A stretch of 64,000 bases of DNA from Geodermatophilus nigrescens (GCF_900129495.1 NZ_FQVX01000005.1:124001-188000), one strand, 5' to 3'; positions 7,134 to 23,732 are shown, counted from the stretch's first letter. The notes: generated by a model not told the origin, from the sequence alone. Made by a program: numbers and translations.

Positions 7134-9263
7134 TCAGACGGTGAAGACGGCGAGCAGGCGGGTGAGCTCCTGCGACAGGCCGTCGAGCTCGACCGCCGCG
7201 GCGTGCGCCCGGTCGACGTCGACCGCGCTGTCGCGGGCGTCGGTGCTCACCACGGTGAGGGTCGAGGACACCGAGCCCGCGCCGTCGGCCGCCGCGGCGA
7301 CGCTGCGGGTCAGCTCGCGGGTGGTCGCCGACTGCTCCTCCACCGCGCTGGCGATGGTGAGCTGGTGGTCGTTCATGGCGTGCACGACCTCGGCGATGCG
7401 GGTGATCGAGCCGACCGCGGTGCCGGTGTCGGCCTGGATGGCCTCCACCCGGCGGGCGATGTCGTCGCTGGCGCGGGCCGCCTCCTGGGCGAGCTCCTTG
7501 ACCTCGTTGGCCACCACGGCGAAGCCCTTGCCGGCCTCGCCGGCGCGCGCGGCCTCGATGGTCGCGTTGAGCGCGAGCAGGTTGGTCTGCTCGGCGACGG
7601 CGGCGATGACCCGCACGACCTCGCCGATCTCGGCCGAGCTGGTGCCGAGCGCGGCGATGGCGCCCTCGGTCTGGCGGGCCAGCTCGGCGGCCTGCCGGCC
7701 CACCTCGGCGGCCTCGCCGGCGCTGCGGGCGATGTCGGAGATCGACAGCCCCATCTCCTCCGCGCCCGCGGCCGCCGCCGACACCCCGGCGCTGATGTCG
7801 CTGGCCGCGGTCTGCGCCGCCTGCGCCTGGTCGCGGCTGCGCGCGGCCCGGCCGGCCAGCCCGTCGGCCACGGAGGCGACCCCGGAGGCCGACGCGGCCA
7901 CCTGGCGGGCGCACCCGCCGATGTCGCGGATGGTGCCGGCGACCTTCTCGACGAAGCGGTTGAACGCCGCGGACAGCTGGCCGACCTCGTCGTCGCCGCT
8001 GACCGGCATGCGCTGGGTCAGGTCGCCCTCGCCGTCGGCGATCTCGGCCATCCGGGCGCGCAGCTGCTCCAGCGGCGCGGTGAGCCGGCGGCCGAGCTGC
8101 CAGGCCACGACCCCGCCGAGCAGGGCGACGAGGACGGCGGCCAGCACCAGGGCGGTGACCATCGCGCTGCGGCCGTCGTCGAGCCGGTCGACCGGGCCGG
8201 TGAAGTCGGCGTCGCGGGCGATCGTGACCAGCACCCAGTCCCACGGCGCGTAGTAGGTGACGGTGGCGGTGCTCGGGCCGGCCTCGGGGTCGGTGAAGGC
8301 CACGGTCGCCTGCGCGCCGTCCTCCAGCGCCACGGCGGCGTCGACGATCTCGCGCACCCACGGGCGGCCGTCGGCGTCGGTGGCGTCGATGAGCTGCTCG
8401 CCGTCGCGCTCGCCGCCGGGGCTGACCAGCACGGTGCCCGCCCGGTCGCCGGTGCCGCCCCAGACCTCGACGTGCCCGTTCTCGCCGACGCCGGTGGCCT
8501 CGAGGCTCTCGCGCAGCGCCGGGATCGACTGCTGCTTCTCGCCCACGTAGAGCATGCCGACGAGCTGGCCGGCCCGGTCGAGCAGCGGCGTGTAGGCCGA
8601 GACGTACCAGGAGTCGACGACGAACGCGTTGCCCCGGTAGGTCTGCCCGGCGGTGACCGCGGAGACGACCGGGTTCGGTGCGCCGTCGGGGTTGGTGGCC
8701 GGGATGTAGGTGCCGATCGCGCGGGTGCCGGTCGCCGAGACGACGTTGGTCGCCACGCGCAGCATGTCGCCCGACGGCGTCCGCTGGAAGACCGTGGCGG
8801 TGCCGCCGACCAGCGCCTTGATCTGGTCGACGACGGCGGTGGGCACGGCGGGGTCGGCGTTCTGGCCGAGCCACGCGCCGCCGACGGTCACCCGAGGCAG
8901 GTCCATCGGGGTGACCTCGCCGGAGAGCTGGTTCTTGGCCTCCCAGCGCACGGGTCCGCCGGGGCCGCCCACGGTCAGGCCGCCGGAGCGGGCGAGCACG
9001 TCGAGGGCGACGGCGAGCTGGCTGTCGACCACCGCGGCGGTCGACTGGCCCTGGGTGGCGACGACGTCGTGCACGCCGGCCGCGGTCCGGGCGACGCTGT
9101 CGTCGACCAGCTCGGTGACCGAGTCGTGGGTCGTGTCGGCGAAGCGCGCGCTCTGCCAGGCGCTCACCCCCGCCATGGCGCCGCCGGTGACGGCCACGCT
9201 CACGACCGCGAGCGCGACCACCTTCGTCCTGATGCCCCACTGGCCGATCCCCGGCACGCGCAT
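7134..9263 (-). CDS. Methyl-accepting chemotaxis protein with Cache sensor
   Basis: This 709-residue transmembrane chemoreceptor has a first membrane helix at about residues 11-33, an extracytoplasmic sensor of about 280 residues that looks like a fused Cache domain (GGTATVFQRTPSGDMLRV and VVDSWYVSAYTPLLD), a second helix before LGRRLTAPLEQL, a HAMP linker, and the signalling hairpin with the tip EQTNLLALNATIEAARAGE. It should control CheA activity in response to a small ligand. GGGAGG precedes the ATG at 9263. No che genes lie nearby, so it is a stand-alone receptor gene. The ligand is unknown. Confidence 0.9.
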   Translation of the reverse strand: MRVPGIGQWGIRTKVVALAVVSVAVTGGAMAGVSAWQSARFADTTHDSVTELVDDSVARTAAGVHDVVATQGQSTAAVVDSQLAVALDVLARSGGLTVGGPGGPVRWEAKNQLSGEVTPMDLPRVTVGGAWLGQNADPAVPTAVVDQIKALVGGTATVFQRTPSGDMLRVATNVVSATGTRAIGTYIPATNPDGAPNPVVSAVTAGQTYRGNAFVVDSWYVSAYTPLLDRAGQLVGMLYVGEKQQSIPALRESLEATGVGENGHVEVWGGTGDRAGTVLVSPGGERDGEQLIDATDADGRPWVREIVDAAVALEDGAQATVAFTDPEAGPSTATVTYYAPWDWVLVTIARDADFTGPVDRLDDGRSAMVTALVLAAVLVALLGGVVAWQLGRRLTAPLEQLRARMAEIADGEGDLTQRMPVSGDDEVGQLSAAFNRFVEKVAGTIRDIGGCARQVAASASGVASVADGLAGRAARSRDQAQAAQTAASDISAGVSAAAAGAEEMGLSISDIARSAGEAAEVGRQAAELARQTEGAIAALGTSSAEIGEVVRVIAAVAEQTNLLALNATIEAARAGEAGKGFAVVANEVKELAQEAARASDDIARRVEAIQADTGTAVGSITRIAEVVHAMNDHQLTIASAVEEQSATTRELTRSVAAAADGAGSVSSTLTVVSTDARDSAVDVDRAHAAAVELDGLSQELTRLLAVFTV

Positions 9264-9421
9264 CTCGTCCCCCTCCCGACCCGGGCGGGTGCACCCGGCG
9301 TCGCGCGGCAGCGTCGGCACCTCACGGCCGGACCTGTACCGGAACGGGCGGCCGCGGGACCGGTGGGACGGGTGGGACGAGTCGCGACGGCGGTGTGACC
9401 CCCCGGTGTGATCGACGGGGG

Positions 9422-9817
9422 TCAGGCGGGACCGAGGACCGCCTGGGTCTGGGTGACCGAGGCGACCGGCCGGCCGTCGTCGTCGGTCACCTCGGTGAGG
9501 ACGACGATCGTCGAGCGGCCGACGTGCAGCGGGCGGGCGGTGGCGTGCGCGGCGCCGCCCCGGACGGCGCGCAGGAGCGAGGTGGCCGAGGCGAGCGTCG
9601 AGGTCGTCGCCCCCGGCGGCAGGTTGAGGAAGGCGCAGACGGCGCCGACGGTGTCGGCCAGCGTCATGAGCGCGCCGCCGTGCAGCACCCCGCCGGCGGT
9701 GCAGCGCTCCGGCGCCCACGGCAGCCGGCCGGTGACCTCGGCGGGGGAGGCAGAGTGGAGCTCCACCCCGGCGGTGACGGCGAAGGGCATCTGGGCGAGC
9801 AGCGCGGCGGGGTCCAC
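9422..9817 (-). CDS. PaaI-family thioesterase (hot-dog fold)
   Basis: This 131-residue single hot-dog domain carries the signature GGVLHGGALMTLADTVGAV, in which HGGA and the following Asp belong to the active site of PaaI/YbgC-like acyl-CoA thioesterases. The GTG at 9817 follows AGGA by about 9 bases and gives the usual family length; the open frame extends further upstream without conserved residues. The substrate is unknown; phenylacetyl-CoA derivatives are typical for characterised relatives. Confidence 0.82.
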   Translation of the reverse strand: MDPAALLAQMPFAVTAGVELHSASPAEVTGRLPWAPERCTAGGVLHGGALMTLADTVGAVCAFLNLPPGATTSTLASATSLLRAVRGGAAHATARPLHVGRSTIVVLTEVTDDDGRPVASVTQTQAVLGPA

Positions 9818-9909
9818 GCGCCGGATCCTGCCCGGTCCGCCCCCTCCTCGGCGGGCCCGATCTGCGGCAGGATCACGCCCGGACCTGCGGTTCGTCCCCG
9901 GGAGCACGC

Positions 9910-13304
<3,395 letters not shown>

Positions 13305-13323
13305 CGCCCGGTCGGGCCGGGGC

Positions 13324-13650
13324 CTACGAGCCGGGCGGGCGGTACTGCACCTGACCGACCCGCCGCAGCGCGTCGAGGGTCTCCTCGACGGTCAGCAGGA
13401 CCGTCGTCTCGAGCGACCGGATCGCCCCGCCGCTGCTGAGGGCGATCGCGACGGTGGCCATCGACACGTGGTCGGGCGCCTCCCAGAGCGTGTAGCCGTC
13501 GTGCGTCCCGAACGCGTACCAGAAGCCGTGCAGCGAGCCGCCGACCGACTCGATGTAGGCCCCGGCCGCCGTCCTCCGGTCCTCGGGGTTCCCGGCCAGC
13601 CGCGCCCAGGTCTCCGGCGTGTAGCTGAACCTCGACAGGTAGAGCGCCAT
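13324..13650 (-). CDS. GYD domain protein
   Basis: This 108-residue single-domain protein belongs to the GYD family (ferredoxin-like fold). It starts ALYLSRFSYTPETWARL and has the characteristic block FWYAFGTHDGYTLWEAPDH. The family is common in actinomycetes and has no settled function. It is convergent with the threonine aldolase gene, with only 19 bases between the stops. Confidence 0.75.
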   Translation of the reverse strand: MALYLSRFSYTPETWARLAGNPEDRRTAAGAYIESVGGSLHGFWYAFGTHDGYTLWEAPDHVSMATVAIALSSGGAIRSLETTVLLTVEETLDALRRVGQVQYRPPGS

Positions 13651-13785
13651 GGTGGCTCCCCCTCGCGCGAGTGGAGTCCTGCCGGACGCGCGGGAGCCTA
13701 GCCCCGCCCGGCAGCCGGGGGCGGACTCCTCGCCCTGCCCGATCGGTCGTCGACGACGGGAGGCGCACGGGGCCCGGCGCGGCGC

Positions 13786-14660
13786 TCAGGCGGCGGAGGT
13801 CTCCAGCGGGCGGCCGTCGCGGAGGGCGCAGAGCAGGGCGATGTCGCGGGCGTGGCCGCGGTCGGCGCTCGGCGTCTCCACCACCACCGGGACGCCGGCC
13901 ATCGACGGGTGGGCCAGCAGCTCGCCGAAGGCCGCGGCGCCGATCGAGCCCTCCCCGATCGTGGTGTGCCGGTCGCGCTTCGAGCCGCGCTCGTCGAGGG
14001 AGTCGTTGGCGTGCACCAGCCCGAGCCGGCCCGGGCCGACGGCGGCCTCCAGCGCATCGAGCGTCGCCGTCGCCCCGCCCGGGGTGGCCAGGTCGTGCCC
14101 GGCCGCCCACGCGTGGCAGGTGTCCAGGCAGACGCCGACCTTCGGGTGCATGTCGAGCGCCGCGAGGTAGGGGCCGAGGTCCTCGACGGTGGCCGCGAGC
14201 GAGCGCCCACCGCCGGCCGTGGGCTCGACCAGCAGCCGCGGGCCGTCGTCGGGCAGCGCGTCGAGCACCGGCAGCAGCCGCTCGCGCAGCTGGCGCAGCG
14301 CGGCCTCGTAGCGGTCCTGGTCGACGGCGGAGCCCGCGTGCACCACGACGCCGCGGACGCCGAGCTGCACGCCGCGGGCGAGGTCGGCGGCGATGGTCTC
14401 GACGGAGCGGTCGACGGTGGCCGCGGTGGGGGAGCCGACGTTGACCAGGAACGGCGTGTGCACGAACGACGGGATGCCGCGCTCGGCGAGGCCCTCGACG
14501 AAGGCGGCGTCCTGCGCGGGGTCGCCGGCGCTGCGCTTCCAGCCGCGCGGGTTGCCCACGAACACCTGCACGGCCCGGGCGCCGACGTCGTCGGTGTAGC
14601 GCAGTCCTCCGGTGGCCAGACCGCCGGCGACCTGGATGTGCGCCCCGATCGGGGGCGGGG

Positions 14661-14664
<4 letters not shown>
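13786..14664 (-). CDS. nfo: Endonuclease IV (AP endonuclease)
   Basis: This 292-residue TIM-barrel enzyme incises DNA at abasic sites in base-excision repair. The three-zinc site residues are recognisable in FVHTPFLVNVGS, VVVHAGSAVDQDRY, LLVEPTAGGG, VGVCLDTCHAWAAG, GLVHANDSLDERGSKRDRH and HTTIGEGSIG. The start GTG overlaps the stop of the kinase gene as GTGA, so the two genes form an operon. Confidence 0.93.
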
Positions 14665-16670
<2,006 letters not shown>

Positions 16671-16727
16671 GCGTCGAGTCTAGGAGCGCCCGGCGCGGGA
16701 ACGGCGGACACACGCGCAGGCGGCGGA

Positions 16728-16771
16728 CCGGCGCACCCTCCCGTCACACCGGTCACGGGAGGGTGCGCCGG
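16728..16771 (-). terminator. Strong hairpin terminator after glyA
   Basis: Two perfect 17-base arms (16728-16744 and 16755-16771) enclose a 10-base loop just after the glyA stop on the minus strand. As usual in GC-rich actinomycetes there is no T-run. Confidence 0.75.
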
Positions 16772-16776
16772 ACCGG

Positions 16777-18231
16777 CTACAGCTCCAGGCCGGGGTAGAG
16801 CGGGTGGGCGGCGACGAGCTCGGCGGCCGCGGCGCGGGTCTTGTCGGCCAGGCCGCCGTCGACGGCGTACTTCGCCTTGGACGGCGACCCGTCCCGCGTG
16901 GTGGTCGGCGTCGTGTTGCGGAGCACGTCGACGATGAGTTCGGCGGTGCGGTCGAACTCGGCGGCGCCGAACCCGCGGGTGGTCAGCGCCGGGGTGCCCA
17001 GCCGGACGCCGGAGGTGTACCAGGCGCCGTTCGGGTCGGCCGGCACGGAGTTGCGGTTGGTGACGATGCCGGCGTCGAGCAGCGCGGACTCCGCCTGGCG
17101 GCCGGTCAGGCCGAAGCCGGAGACGTCGAGCAGCACGATGTGGTTCTCGGTGCCGCCGGTGACGAGCGTCGCGCCGCGGCGGGACAGGCCCTCCGCGAGG
17201 GCGACGGCGTTGTCGACGACGGTCTGCGCGTAGGTGGCGAACTGCGGGCGGCGCGCCTCGGCGAACGCGACGGCCTTGGCGGCCATGACGTGCGGCAGCG
17301 GCCCGCCGAGCACCATCGGGCAGCCGCGGTCGACGGCGTCGGCGTACTCGGGCTGGGCGAGCACGAACCCGCCGCGCGGGCCGCGCAGCGACTTGTGGCT
17401 GGTGCTGGTGACGACGTGCGCGTGGGGCACCGGGTCGAAGTCGCCGGTGAACACCTTCCCGGCGACCAGGCCGGCGAAGTGGCTCATGTCGACGATCAGC
17501 GTGGCGCCGACCTCGTCGGCGATCTCGCGCATCCTCGCGAAGTCGACCTTGCGCGGGTAGGCGGAGTAGCCGGCCATCAGGATCAGCGGGCGGAACTCGC
17601 GGGCGCGGGCGCGGACGGCGTCGTAGTCCAGCAGCCCCGTCTCCGGGTCGGTGCCGTAGGAGGACTGGGCGAACATCTTGCCGCTGATGTTCGGGCGGAA
17701 GCCGTGGGTGAGGTGGCCGCCGGCGTCGAGGCTCATGCCGAGCATCCGCTGGTCGCCGAGGGCGTGCCGGAGCGTGGCCCAGTCCTCGTCGGTGAGGTCG
17801 TTGACGTGCCGGACGCCGGCCCGCTCGAGCGCGGGGGACTCGATGCGCTGGGCGAGCACGGCCCAGAAGGCGACGAGGTTGGCGTCGATGCCGGAGTGCG
17901 GCTGGACGTAGGCGTGCGGGGCACCGAACAGCTCGCGGGCGTGCTCGGCGGCCAGCGCCTCCACGGTGTCGACGTTCTGGCAGCCGGCGTAGAAGCGGTG
18001 CCCGACGGTGCCCTCGGCGTACTTGTCGCTGAACCAGTTGCCCATGGTCAGCAGCACGGCGGGGGAGGCGTAGTTCTCGCTCGCGATGAGCTTGAGCGAG
18101 CCGCGCTGGTCGGCGAGCTCGGCGCCGATCGCGTCGGCCACGCGCGGCTCGACCTCGGCGATGACCGACAGCGCGCTGCGGTAGGCCGTGGACGCGGCGG
18201 CGGCGTCGAAGGAGGGGGTCACGTCGCTCAT
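16777..18231 (-). CDS. glyA: Serine hydroxymethyltransferase
   Basis: This 484-residue PLP enzyme interconverts serine and glycine with tetrahydrofolate and feeds one-carbon units. Family blocks are [42 protein letters not shown] and the PLP-lysine region [16 protein letters not shown]. It is longer than the E. coli enzyme (417) and resembles the actinobacterial long form, with an insertion at about residues 120-170. The ATG lies downstream of a ZTP riboswitch (18261-18340), which places it under control of the purine intermediate ZMP/ZTP and hence folate status. Confidence 0.95.
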   Translation of the reverse strand: MSDVTPSFDAAAASTAYRSALSVIAEVEPRVADAIGAELADQRGSLKLIASENYASPAVLLTMGNWFSDKYAEGTVGHRFYAGCQNVDTVEALAAEHARELFGAPHAYVQPHSGIDANLVAFWAVLAQRIESPALERAGVRHVNDLTDEDWATLRHALGDQRMLGMSLDAGGHLTHGFRPNISGKMFAQSSYGTDPETGLLDYDAVRARAREFRPLILMAGYSAYPRKVDFARMREIADEVGATLIVDMSHFAGLVAGKVFTGDFDPVPHAHVVTSTSHKSLRGPRGGFVLAQPEYADAVDRGCPMVLGGPLPHVMAAKAVAFAEARRPQFATYAQTVVDNAVALAEGLSRRGATLVTGGTENHIVLLDVSGFGLTGRQAESALLDAGIVTNRNSVPADPNGAWYTSGVRLGTPALTTRGFGAAEFDRTAELIVDVLRNTTPTTTRDGSPSKAKYAVDGGLADKTRAAAAELVAAHPLYPGLEL

Positions 18232-18260
18232 GGGGGCTCCTGGCGGGTGTCGTCGTCAGC

Positions 18261-18340
18261 GGTGCCCAGGCGCCCGGCGGGGAGGTGCAGGCCGCTCCCC
18301 GGTGGTGTCCCACCTCGATGCGCCAGTCACGGCCTGCCGC
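18261..18340 (-). ncRNA. ZTP (pfl) riboswitch upstream of glyA
   Basis: Read on the minus strand, the leader contains CGTGACTGGCG (about 18331-18321), then a CACC-rich stem with CCACCGGGGAGCGG, a variable stem, and the terminal conserved CGCCTGGGCA (about 18272-18263). These are the signature blocks of the ZTP riboswitch (first helix bulge and 3' pseudoknot). It binds ZMP/ZTP, which accumulates when 10-formyl-THF is short, and switches on one-carbon genes such as glyA. The distance to the ATG at 18231 is about 30 bases, so control of translation or early termination are both possible. Confidence 0.85.
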
Positions 18341-18379
18341 CGATGGTAGCCGGGGAGCCGGTCCGGCGGATCCCGCAGG

Positions 18380-18829
18380 TCAGGGGAGGGCGTACCCGAC
18401 GGGACGCACCTCGAGGCGGCCCGAGCGGGGGTCGGCGGTGAACAGCAGCGCCCCCTCGCGGGAGCTCTGCGCGGGCACGTAGTCCAGGGTCGCCGTCGCC
18501 TCCTCGCTCGTCCCGCCCGACTCCAGCGTCCCGGTCACCTCCACCTGCCCGACGGCGGCGCCTCCGCTGTTACGCACCGAGAAACGGGCCTGCCACCCGC
18601 CCTCCACCTGCTCGATGCCGGTGACGGTGGCGGTGAGCCGCGGTCCCGTCTGCCGGACCGCGAGCGCCTGGTACCCGAGGAAGGCCAGCAGCGCCAGGAC
18701 GAGGAGCAACCCCAGCGCGCCGACGGCGTACTCGCCGCGCGTCGGCCGGTCGGCCGCGCTGTGCCCGGACGCCCGCTCCGGTCCGTCGTCCACCGTGTCC
18801 GTCTCCTCCACCGGTCCGTCTCCCCTCAC
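18380..18829 (-). CDS. TIGR02588-type membrane-anchored protein
   Basis: This 149-residue protein has an acidic N terminus, one membrane helix (YAVGALGLLLVLALLAFLGY, about residues 35-55) and an extracytoplasmic beta-rich part (LTATVTGIEQVEGGWQARF, then SVRNSGGAAVGQVEVTGTL). It matches the general pattern of the TIGR02588 family, which is regularly encoded next to TIGR02587 proteins as here. The GTG overlaps the TIGR02587 stop (GTGA). Function unknown. Confidence 0.65.
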   Translation of the reverse strand: MRGDGPVEETDTVDDGPERASGHSAADRPTRGEYAVGALGLLLVLALLAFLGYQALAVRQTGPRLTATVTGIEQVEGGWQARFSVRNSGGAAVGQVEVTGTLESGGTSEEATATLDYVPAQSSREGALLFTADPRSGRLEVRPVGYALP

Positions 18830-19635
18830 AGCACCAGCCGGGCGGCGGCGGGGCCCAGGCTGCCCGGCAGGGCCAGGACGACGCACTGGGTGAGGGCCGC
18901 GCCCGCGCCCGTGCCGTCGAGCCGGCCGAAGGTCCAGAGCAGGTACGCCGACACGGCCAGCGTGAGCACGTACCCGACGACGGTGAAGACGACGAAGGTC
19001 CGCAGCACGCCGCCGGTGGGCGCCTCCTGCCCCTTGAAGCCCACCGAGTACACGAAGCCGTGCATGAGGGCGAGGCTCAGCCCGACCAGGGCCAGCGCGT
19101 GCCACGGGCCGGTGCGCGCGGCCAGCAGGACCACCTCCTCGGTGGGCGCGATGTTGGCCGAGAAGACGACCGCGCCCGCGACCATGAGCAGCAGCTCGTC
19201 GGCGTAGCCGGTGACCCGCGACGGGCGCGCGGTGCGCCCGAGCTGGCCCCGGGCGTAGGACGCGCCGACCGCGGCCGGGAGCAGCTCGATCGCCAGCACC
19301 GAGAGCGCGTCGCGCCACTCGGGCAGCGGGGACAGCACGGCGAGGGCGGTGAGGACGAGGGTCGCCGCGACGGCCGCCATGACGACCGCGATCCCCGCGT
19401 CGGTGACGATGCCGCGCCAGCCCTCCCGGGCCGTCGTCGCGCCGAAGAAGCGGGTGAGCAGCAGGACCAGCACGACGGTCGCCAGCGTGAGCAGGGCCAG
19501 CCGGTACCGGGGGACGACCAGGCCCAGCTGCCAGACCTCCATCGTCATGAAGATCGGGGACGCGAACAGCAGGGCGCCGCCCAGCGCCCGTCCGGTGCCC
19601 TGCAGGAGGACGCGGCCCTCCGACTCGGTCGCCAT
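18826..19635 (-). CDS. TIGR02587-type integral membrane protein
   Basis: This 269-residue protein is almost entirely hydrophobic, with about seven to eight membrane segments. It starts with a short polar N terminus (MATESEGRVLLQG) and includes GALLFASPIFMTMEVWQLG and FSANIAPTEEVVLLAA, a conserved pattern of TIGR02587 proteins. It is translationally coupled to the TIGR02588 gene, so the two products may form a complex. GGGGAG precedes the ATG. Function unknown. Confidence 0.65.
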   Translation of the reverse strand: MATESEGRVLLQGTGRALGGALLFASPIFMTMEVWQLGLVVPRYRLALLTLATVVLVLLLTRFFGATTAREGWRGIVTDAGIAVVMAAVAATLVLTALAVLSPLPEWRDALSVLAIELLPAAVGASYARGQLGRTARPSRVTGYADELLLMVAGAVVFSANIAPTEEVVLLAARTGPWHALALVGLSLALMHGFVYSVGFKGQEAPTGGVLRTFVVFTVVGYVLTLAVSAYLLWTFGRLDGTGAGAALTQCVVLALPGSLGPAAARLVL

Positions 19636-19707
19636 GCTCCCCAGGTGTCCTCGGTGGTCGTCCGGGGGAGCAGTCTGGCAGCCGCCCGGCCGGCGGTACC
19701 GGCGTCC

Positions 19708-19713
19708 TAGGCT
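19708..19713 (+). promoter_or_regulatory. -10 box of a probable leaderless promoter (Rv2175c-like gene)
   Basis: TAGGCT ends 6 bases before the GTG at 19720. Confidence 0.4.
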
Positions 19714-19719
19714 CGGACC

Positions 19720-20058
19720 GTGCAGTCCGACGAGATGCAGACCCTCACGCCGGCCGAGGTCGCCGCCGCGCTCGGGGTCTCGCCGAACAAGGTCCGGCAG
19801 CTGGTCCGCGAGGGCAAGCTCATGGCCGTCCCGGGCAGCGGGAACAGCCGCATCCCGGCCGACTTCCTCCAGGACGGCGCCGTGCTGCGCCACCTGCCGG
19901 GGCTGATCACCGTCCTCCGCGACGGCGGCTTCTCCGACACCGAGGTGTTCGAGTGGCTGTTCCGCGAGGACGAGTCGCTGCCGGGCACCCCGGTGGCGGC
20001 GCTCCGCGGCGACCGGCACACCGAGGTGACGCGGCGGGCGCAGGCCCTCGCGTTCTGA
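19720..20058 (+). CDS. Rv2175c-family DNA-binding protein
   Basis: This 112-residue protein has an N-terminal excisionase/MerR-like winged helix (LTPAEVAAALGVSPNKVRQL, then VREGKLMAVPG) and a C-terminal helical part with GFSDTEVFEWLF. In M. tuberculosis Rv2175c is a DNA-binding substrate of the kinase PknL; the PASTA kinase gene 3 kb away makes a similar link plausible here. The N terminus has few Thr residues (Thr8 or so) that could be phosphorylated. The start lies 6 bases after a TAnnnT box without a ribosome site. Confidence 0.82.
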   Translation: MQSDEMQTLTPAEVAAALGVSPNKVRQLVREGKLMAVPGSGNSRIPADFLQDGAVLRHLPGLITVLRDGGFSDTEVFEWLFREDESLPGTPVAALRGDRHTEVTRRAQALAF

Positions 20059-20065
20059 CGAGGTG

Positions 20066-20116
20066 TAGGAAGCGATGCGCACGTGTCAGGAGCTGACGCG
20101 TGCGCATCGCTTCCTA
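20066..20116. terminator. Long inverted repeat between convergent genes
   Basis: Arms of 23 bases (20066-20088 and 20094-20116) match at 22 positions, and the odd one becomes a G-U pair in RNA. The loop is GGAGC. It fills the gap between the Rv2175c-like stop and the crtB stop, and the crtB TAG is the last triplet of the repeat. It should terminate both transcripts. Confidence 0.75.
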
Positions 20117-21039
20117 TGCCCTGCGGGTGCGGGACCGGAGGCGGACGGCCTGGGCGCTCGCGAGGCGGCGGGCGAAGATGCCGAGCCGGCGCGGCTTGGA
20201 CACCGTCACCCGGCGGTCGAGGACGCGGTGGTCGGCGCGCTCGATCTCGGTGAGGATGCCGCCGTAGAGCGCCGTCGCCGCCCGCACGCAGTCGCGGGAC
20301 TCCGGCGCGAGCATCGGCGTCCCGGGGGCGGCGTCGTCGTAGCGGCGGCGGACGATCTCCACCATCTCCTGCATCAGCGCGCGGAAGCGGGCGTCGTACC
20401 GCTTGGCCTCGAGCTGCTCACGGGTCACGCCGTGGGCGGCCATGACGTCGGCCGGCAGGTAGACGCGGCCCCGGTCGGCGTCCTCGGCCACGTCGCGCAG
20501 GAAGTTCGTCAGCTGGAACGCCTCGCCGAGCGCGATGGCGTGCGGCGCGGCCTCCTCGCGGGTGACGCCGGGCGCGGTGCCGAGCACCGGCAGCACCTGC
20601 AGCCCGATCACCGATGCCGAGCCCCACATGTACCGGTCGAGCGCGGCGATGTCGGCGTAGCCGGTGACGGTGAGGTCGCTGGTCATCGCGGCGAGGAAGT
20701 CGACGAGGTGCTCGACCGGGATCCGGTACCGCCGGTAGGTGTGCACCGTGGCCAGGCGCACCGGGTCGTCGGACCAGCCGGCCTCGAGCTCGTCGAGCAA
20801 CGCCCGCGACCAGTCGGCGAGGTCGCGCTCGGGGTCGGCGCCCGGGTGGTCGACGAGGTCGTCGGCGGTGCGCGCGGCGGCGTAGAGCGCGTGGACGGCC
20901 GGCCGGCGGTCGGCGGTGAGCAGCCGGGTGGCCAGGTGGTAGCTCTTGCCGTGCTCGGCGTTGACCGCCGCGCAGTACCGGTAGGCGGCGTCGAGGCGCT
21001 CCTGCCGCTCGGCCGTGGTCAGCGGCCGCTCGGTCGCCG

Positions 21040-21043
<4 letters not shown>
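20114..21043 (-). CDS. crtB: Phytoene synthase
   Basis: This 309-residue trans-isoprenyl synthase of the squalene/phytoene synthase family condenses two geranylgeranyl diphosphates into phytoene. The first Asp-rich motif is in RTADDLVDHPGADPERD and the second in LRDVAEDADRGRVYLP; ALGEAFQLTNFLRD precedes the latter. The ATG overlaps the crtI stop (ATGA). It is the third gene of crtE-crtI-crtB, and transcription should end at the inverted repeat that includes its stop codon. Confidence 0.94.
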
Positions 21044-22530
<1,487 letters not shown>

Positions 22531-22532
22531 GC

Positions 22533-23732
22533 TCAGGCGGTCCGGGTGGTGGCGGCGACGGCGAGCGCGTCGAGGGCGGCGCGGGCCTCCGCGGCGATCG
22601 GCGCATCGGCGATCGCGGCGCGGGCGGTGGCGGTGCGCTCGGCGATCCGCTCCTCGACCCGGGCGCGGGCGCCGGTCCGCTCGATGAGCGCGCGCAGGGC
22701 GGCGAACTGCTCCTCGCCGGCGTCGGGGTCGCCGAGGGACTCGTGCAGCAGCCGTCGGCCCGCGTCGTCGGCCGCCTCCTCGGCGAGGACCACCAGCAGC
22801 GTCTGCTTGCCCTCGCGCAGGTCGTCGTCGGCGGACTTGCCGGTGACCGCCGGGTCGCCGAACACGCCGAGGACGTCGTCGCGCAGCTGGAACGCCTCGC
22901 CGAGCGGCAGGCCGATGGACGTGTAGACGTCGGCGGCGCGCGGGCCGGCGCCGGCGATCGCGGCACCGAGCTGCAGCGGGCGCTGCACCGTGTAGCCGGC
23001 GCTCTTGTACCGGGCGACGGTCAGCGCGCCCTGGGCGCCGGGCAGGCCGCCGGCGGCGCGCAGCAGGTCGAGGTACTGCCCGGCGGTCACCTCGGTGCGC
23101 ATCGTGTCCCACACCGAGCGGGCGCGGGCCAGGGCCGGCGCGGAGATGCCGGAGCGGCGCAGCAGCTCGTCGGACCACACGAGGGCGAGGTCGCCGACGA
23201 GGATCGCCGCGCCGACGCCGAAGGCGGTGCCGTCGCCGGACAGGCCGTCGTCGCCGTGCCGGGAGGCGAAGCCGACGTGGGTGGCCGGGCGGCCGCGGCG
23301 GGTCAGCGCGCCGTCCATGACGTCGTCGTGGACGAGGGCGCTGGCGTGCACGAACTCCAGGGCGGCGACGGCGCGCAGCACCGCGGCGTCGTCCTCGGCG
23401 GGGCCGCTCACGTCCTCGGTGACCCCGCGCCAGCCCCAGTAGGCGAACAGCGGGCGCAGCCGCTTGCCGCCGTCGGCCAGCGCGCAGACCTCGTCGACGA
23501 GGGGAGTCAGCGAGGGGTCCATCGCCGACAGCGTGGCCCGCTGCTCCTCCAGGAAACCGGTCAGCGCGGCCGACACGGCGCCGCGGATGCGGGTCAGGTC
23601 GGCGGCGGTCAGGGGCGTCGGCAGCGCCCGGACGACGGATCCGTGCTGCTCAGCCGCGCCGGTGATCACCCGGCCAGTATCGCCCCATGTAGTCGTGCGC
23701 GTCCCGTCCAGGGGCCGATGGGCCTTGCTCAC
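22533..23732 (-). CDS. crtE: Polyprenyl (geranylgeranyl) diphosphate synthase
   Basis: This 399-residue prenyltransferase builds C20 prenyl diphosphate. The first Asp-rich motif is in [18 protein letters not shown], the second in [13 protein letters not shown], and GGKRLRP lies near the N terminus. The first residues are extra compared with relatives of about 350-370; the GTG at 23732 is taken because GAGGAGAG lies 4 bases upstream, but a GTG 21 codons later is possible. It heads the carotenoid operon and is divergent from metF, the same arrangement as idsA2/Rv2172c in mycobacteria. The product length is inferred from the carotenoid context. Confidence 0.9.
   Translation of the reverse strand: MSKAHRPLDGTRTTTWGDTGRVITGAAEQHGSVVRALPTPLTAADLTRIRGAVSAALTGFLEEQRATLSAMDPSLTPLVDEVCALADGGKRLRPLFAYWGWRGVTEDVSGPAEDDAAVLRAVAALEFVHASALVHDDVMDGALTRRGRPATHVGFASRHGDDGLSGDGTAFGVGAAILVGDLALVWSDELLRRSGISAPALARARSVWDTMRTEVTAGQYLDLLRAAGGLPGAQGALTVARYKSAGYTVQRPLQLGAAIAGAGPRAADVYTSIGLPLGEAFQLRDDVLGVFGDPAVTGKSADDDLREGKQTLLVVLAEEAADDAGRRLLHESLGDPDAGEEQFAALRALIERTGARARVEERIAERTATARAAIADAPIAAEARAALDALAVAATTRTA

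Noticed and set aside
6940-9294. A 784-codon minus-strand frame over the chemoreceptor
   Set aside because: Arg-rich out-of-phase shadow of the MCP gene, which has clear TM, HAMP and signalling motifs in another frame.
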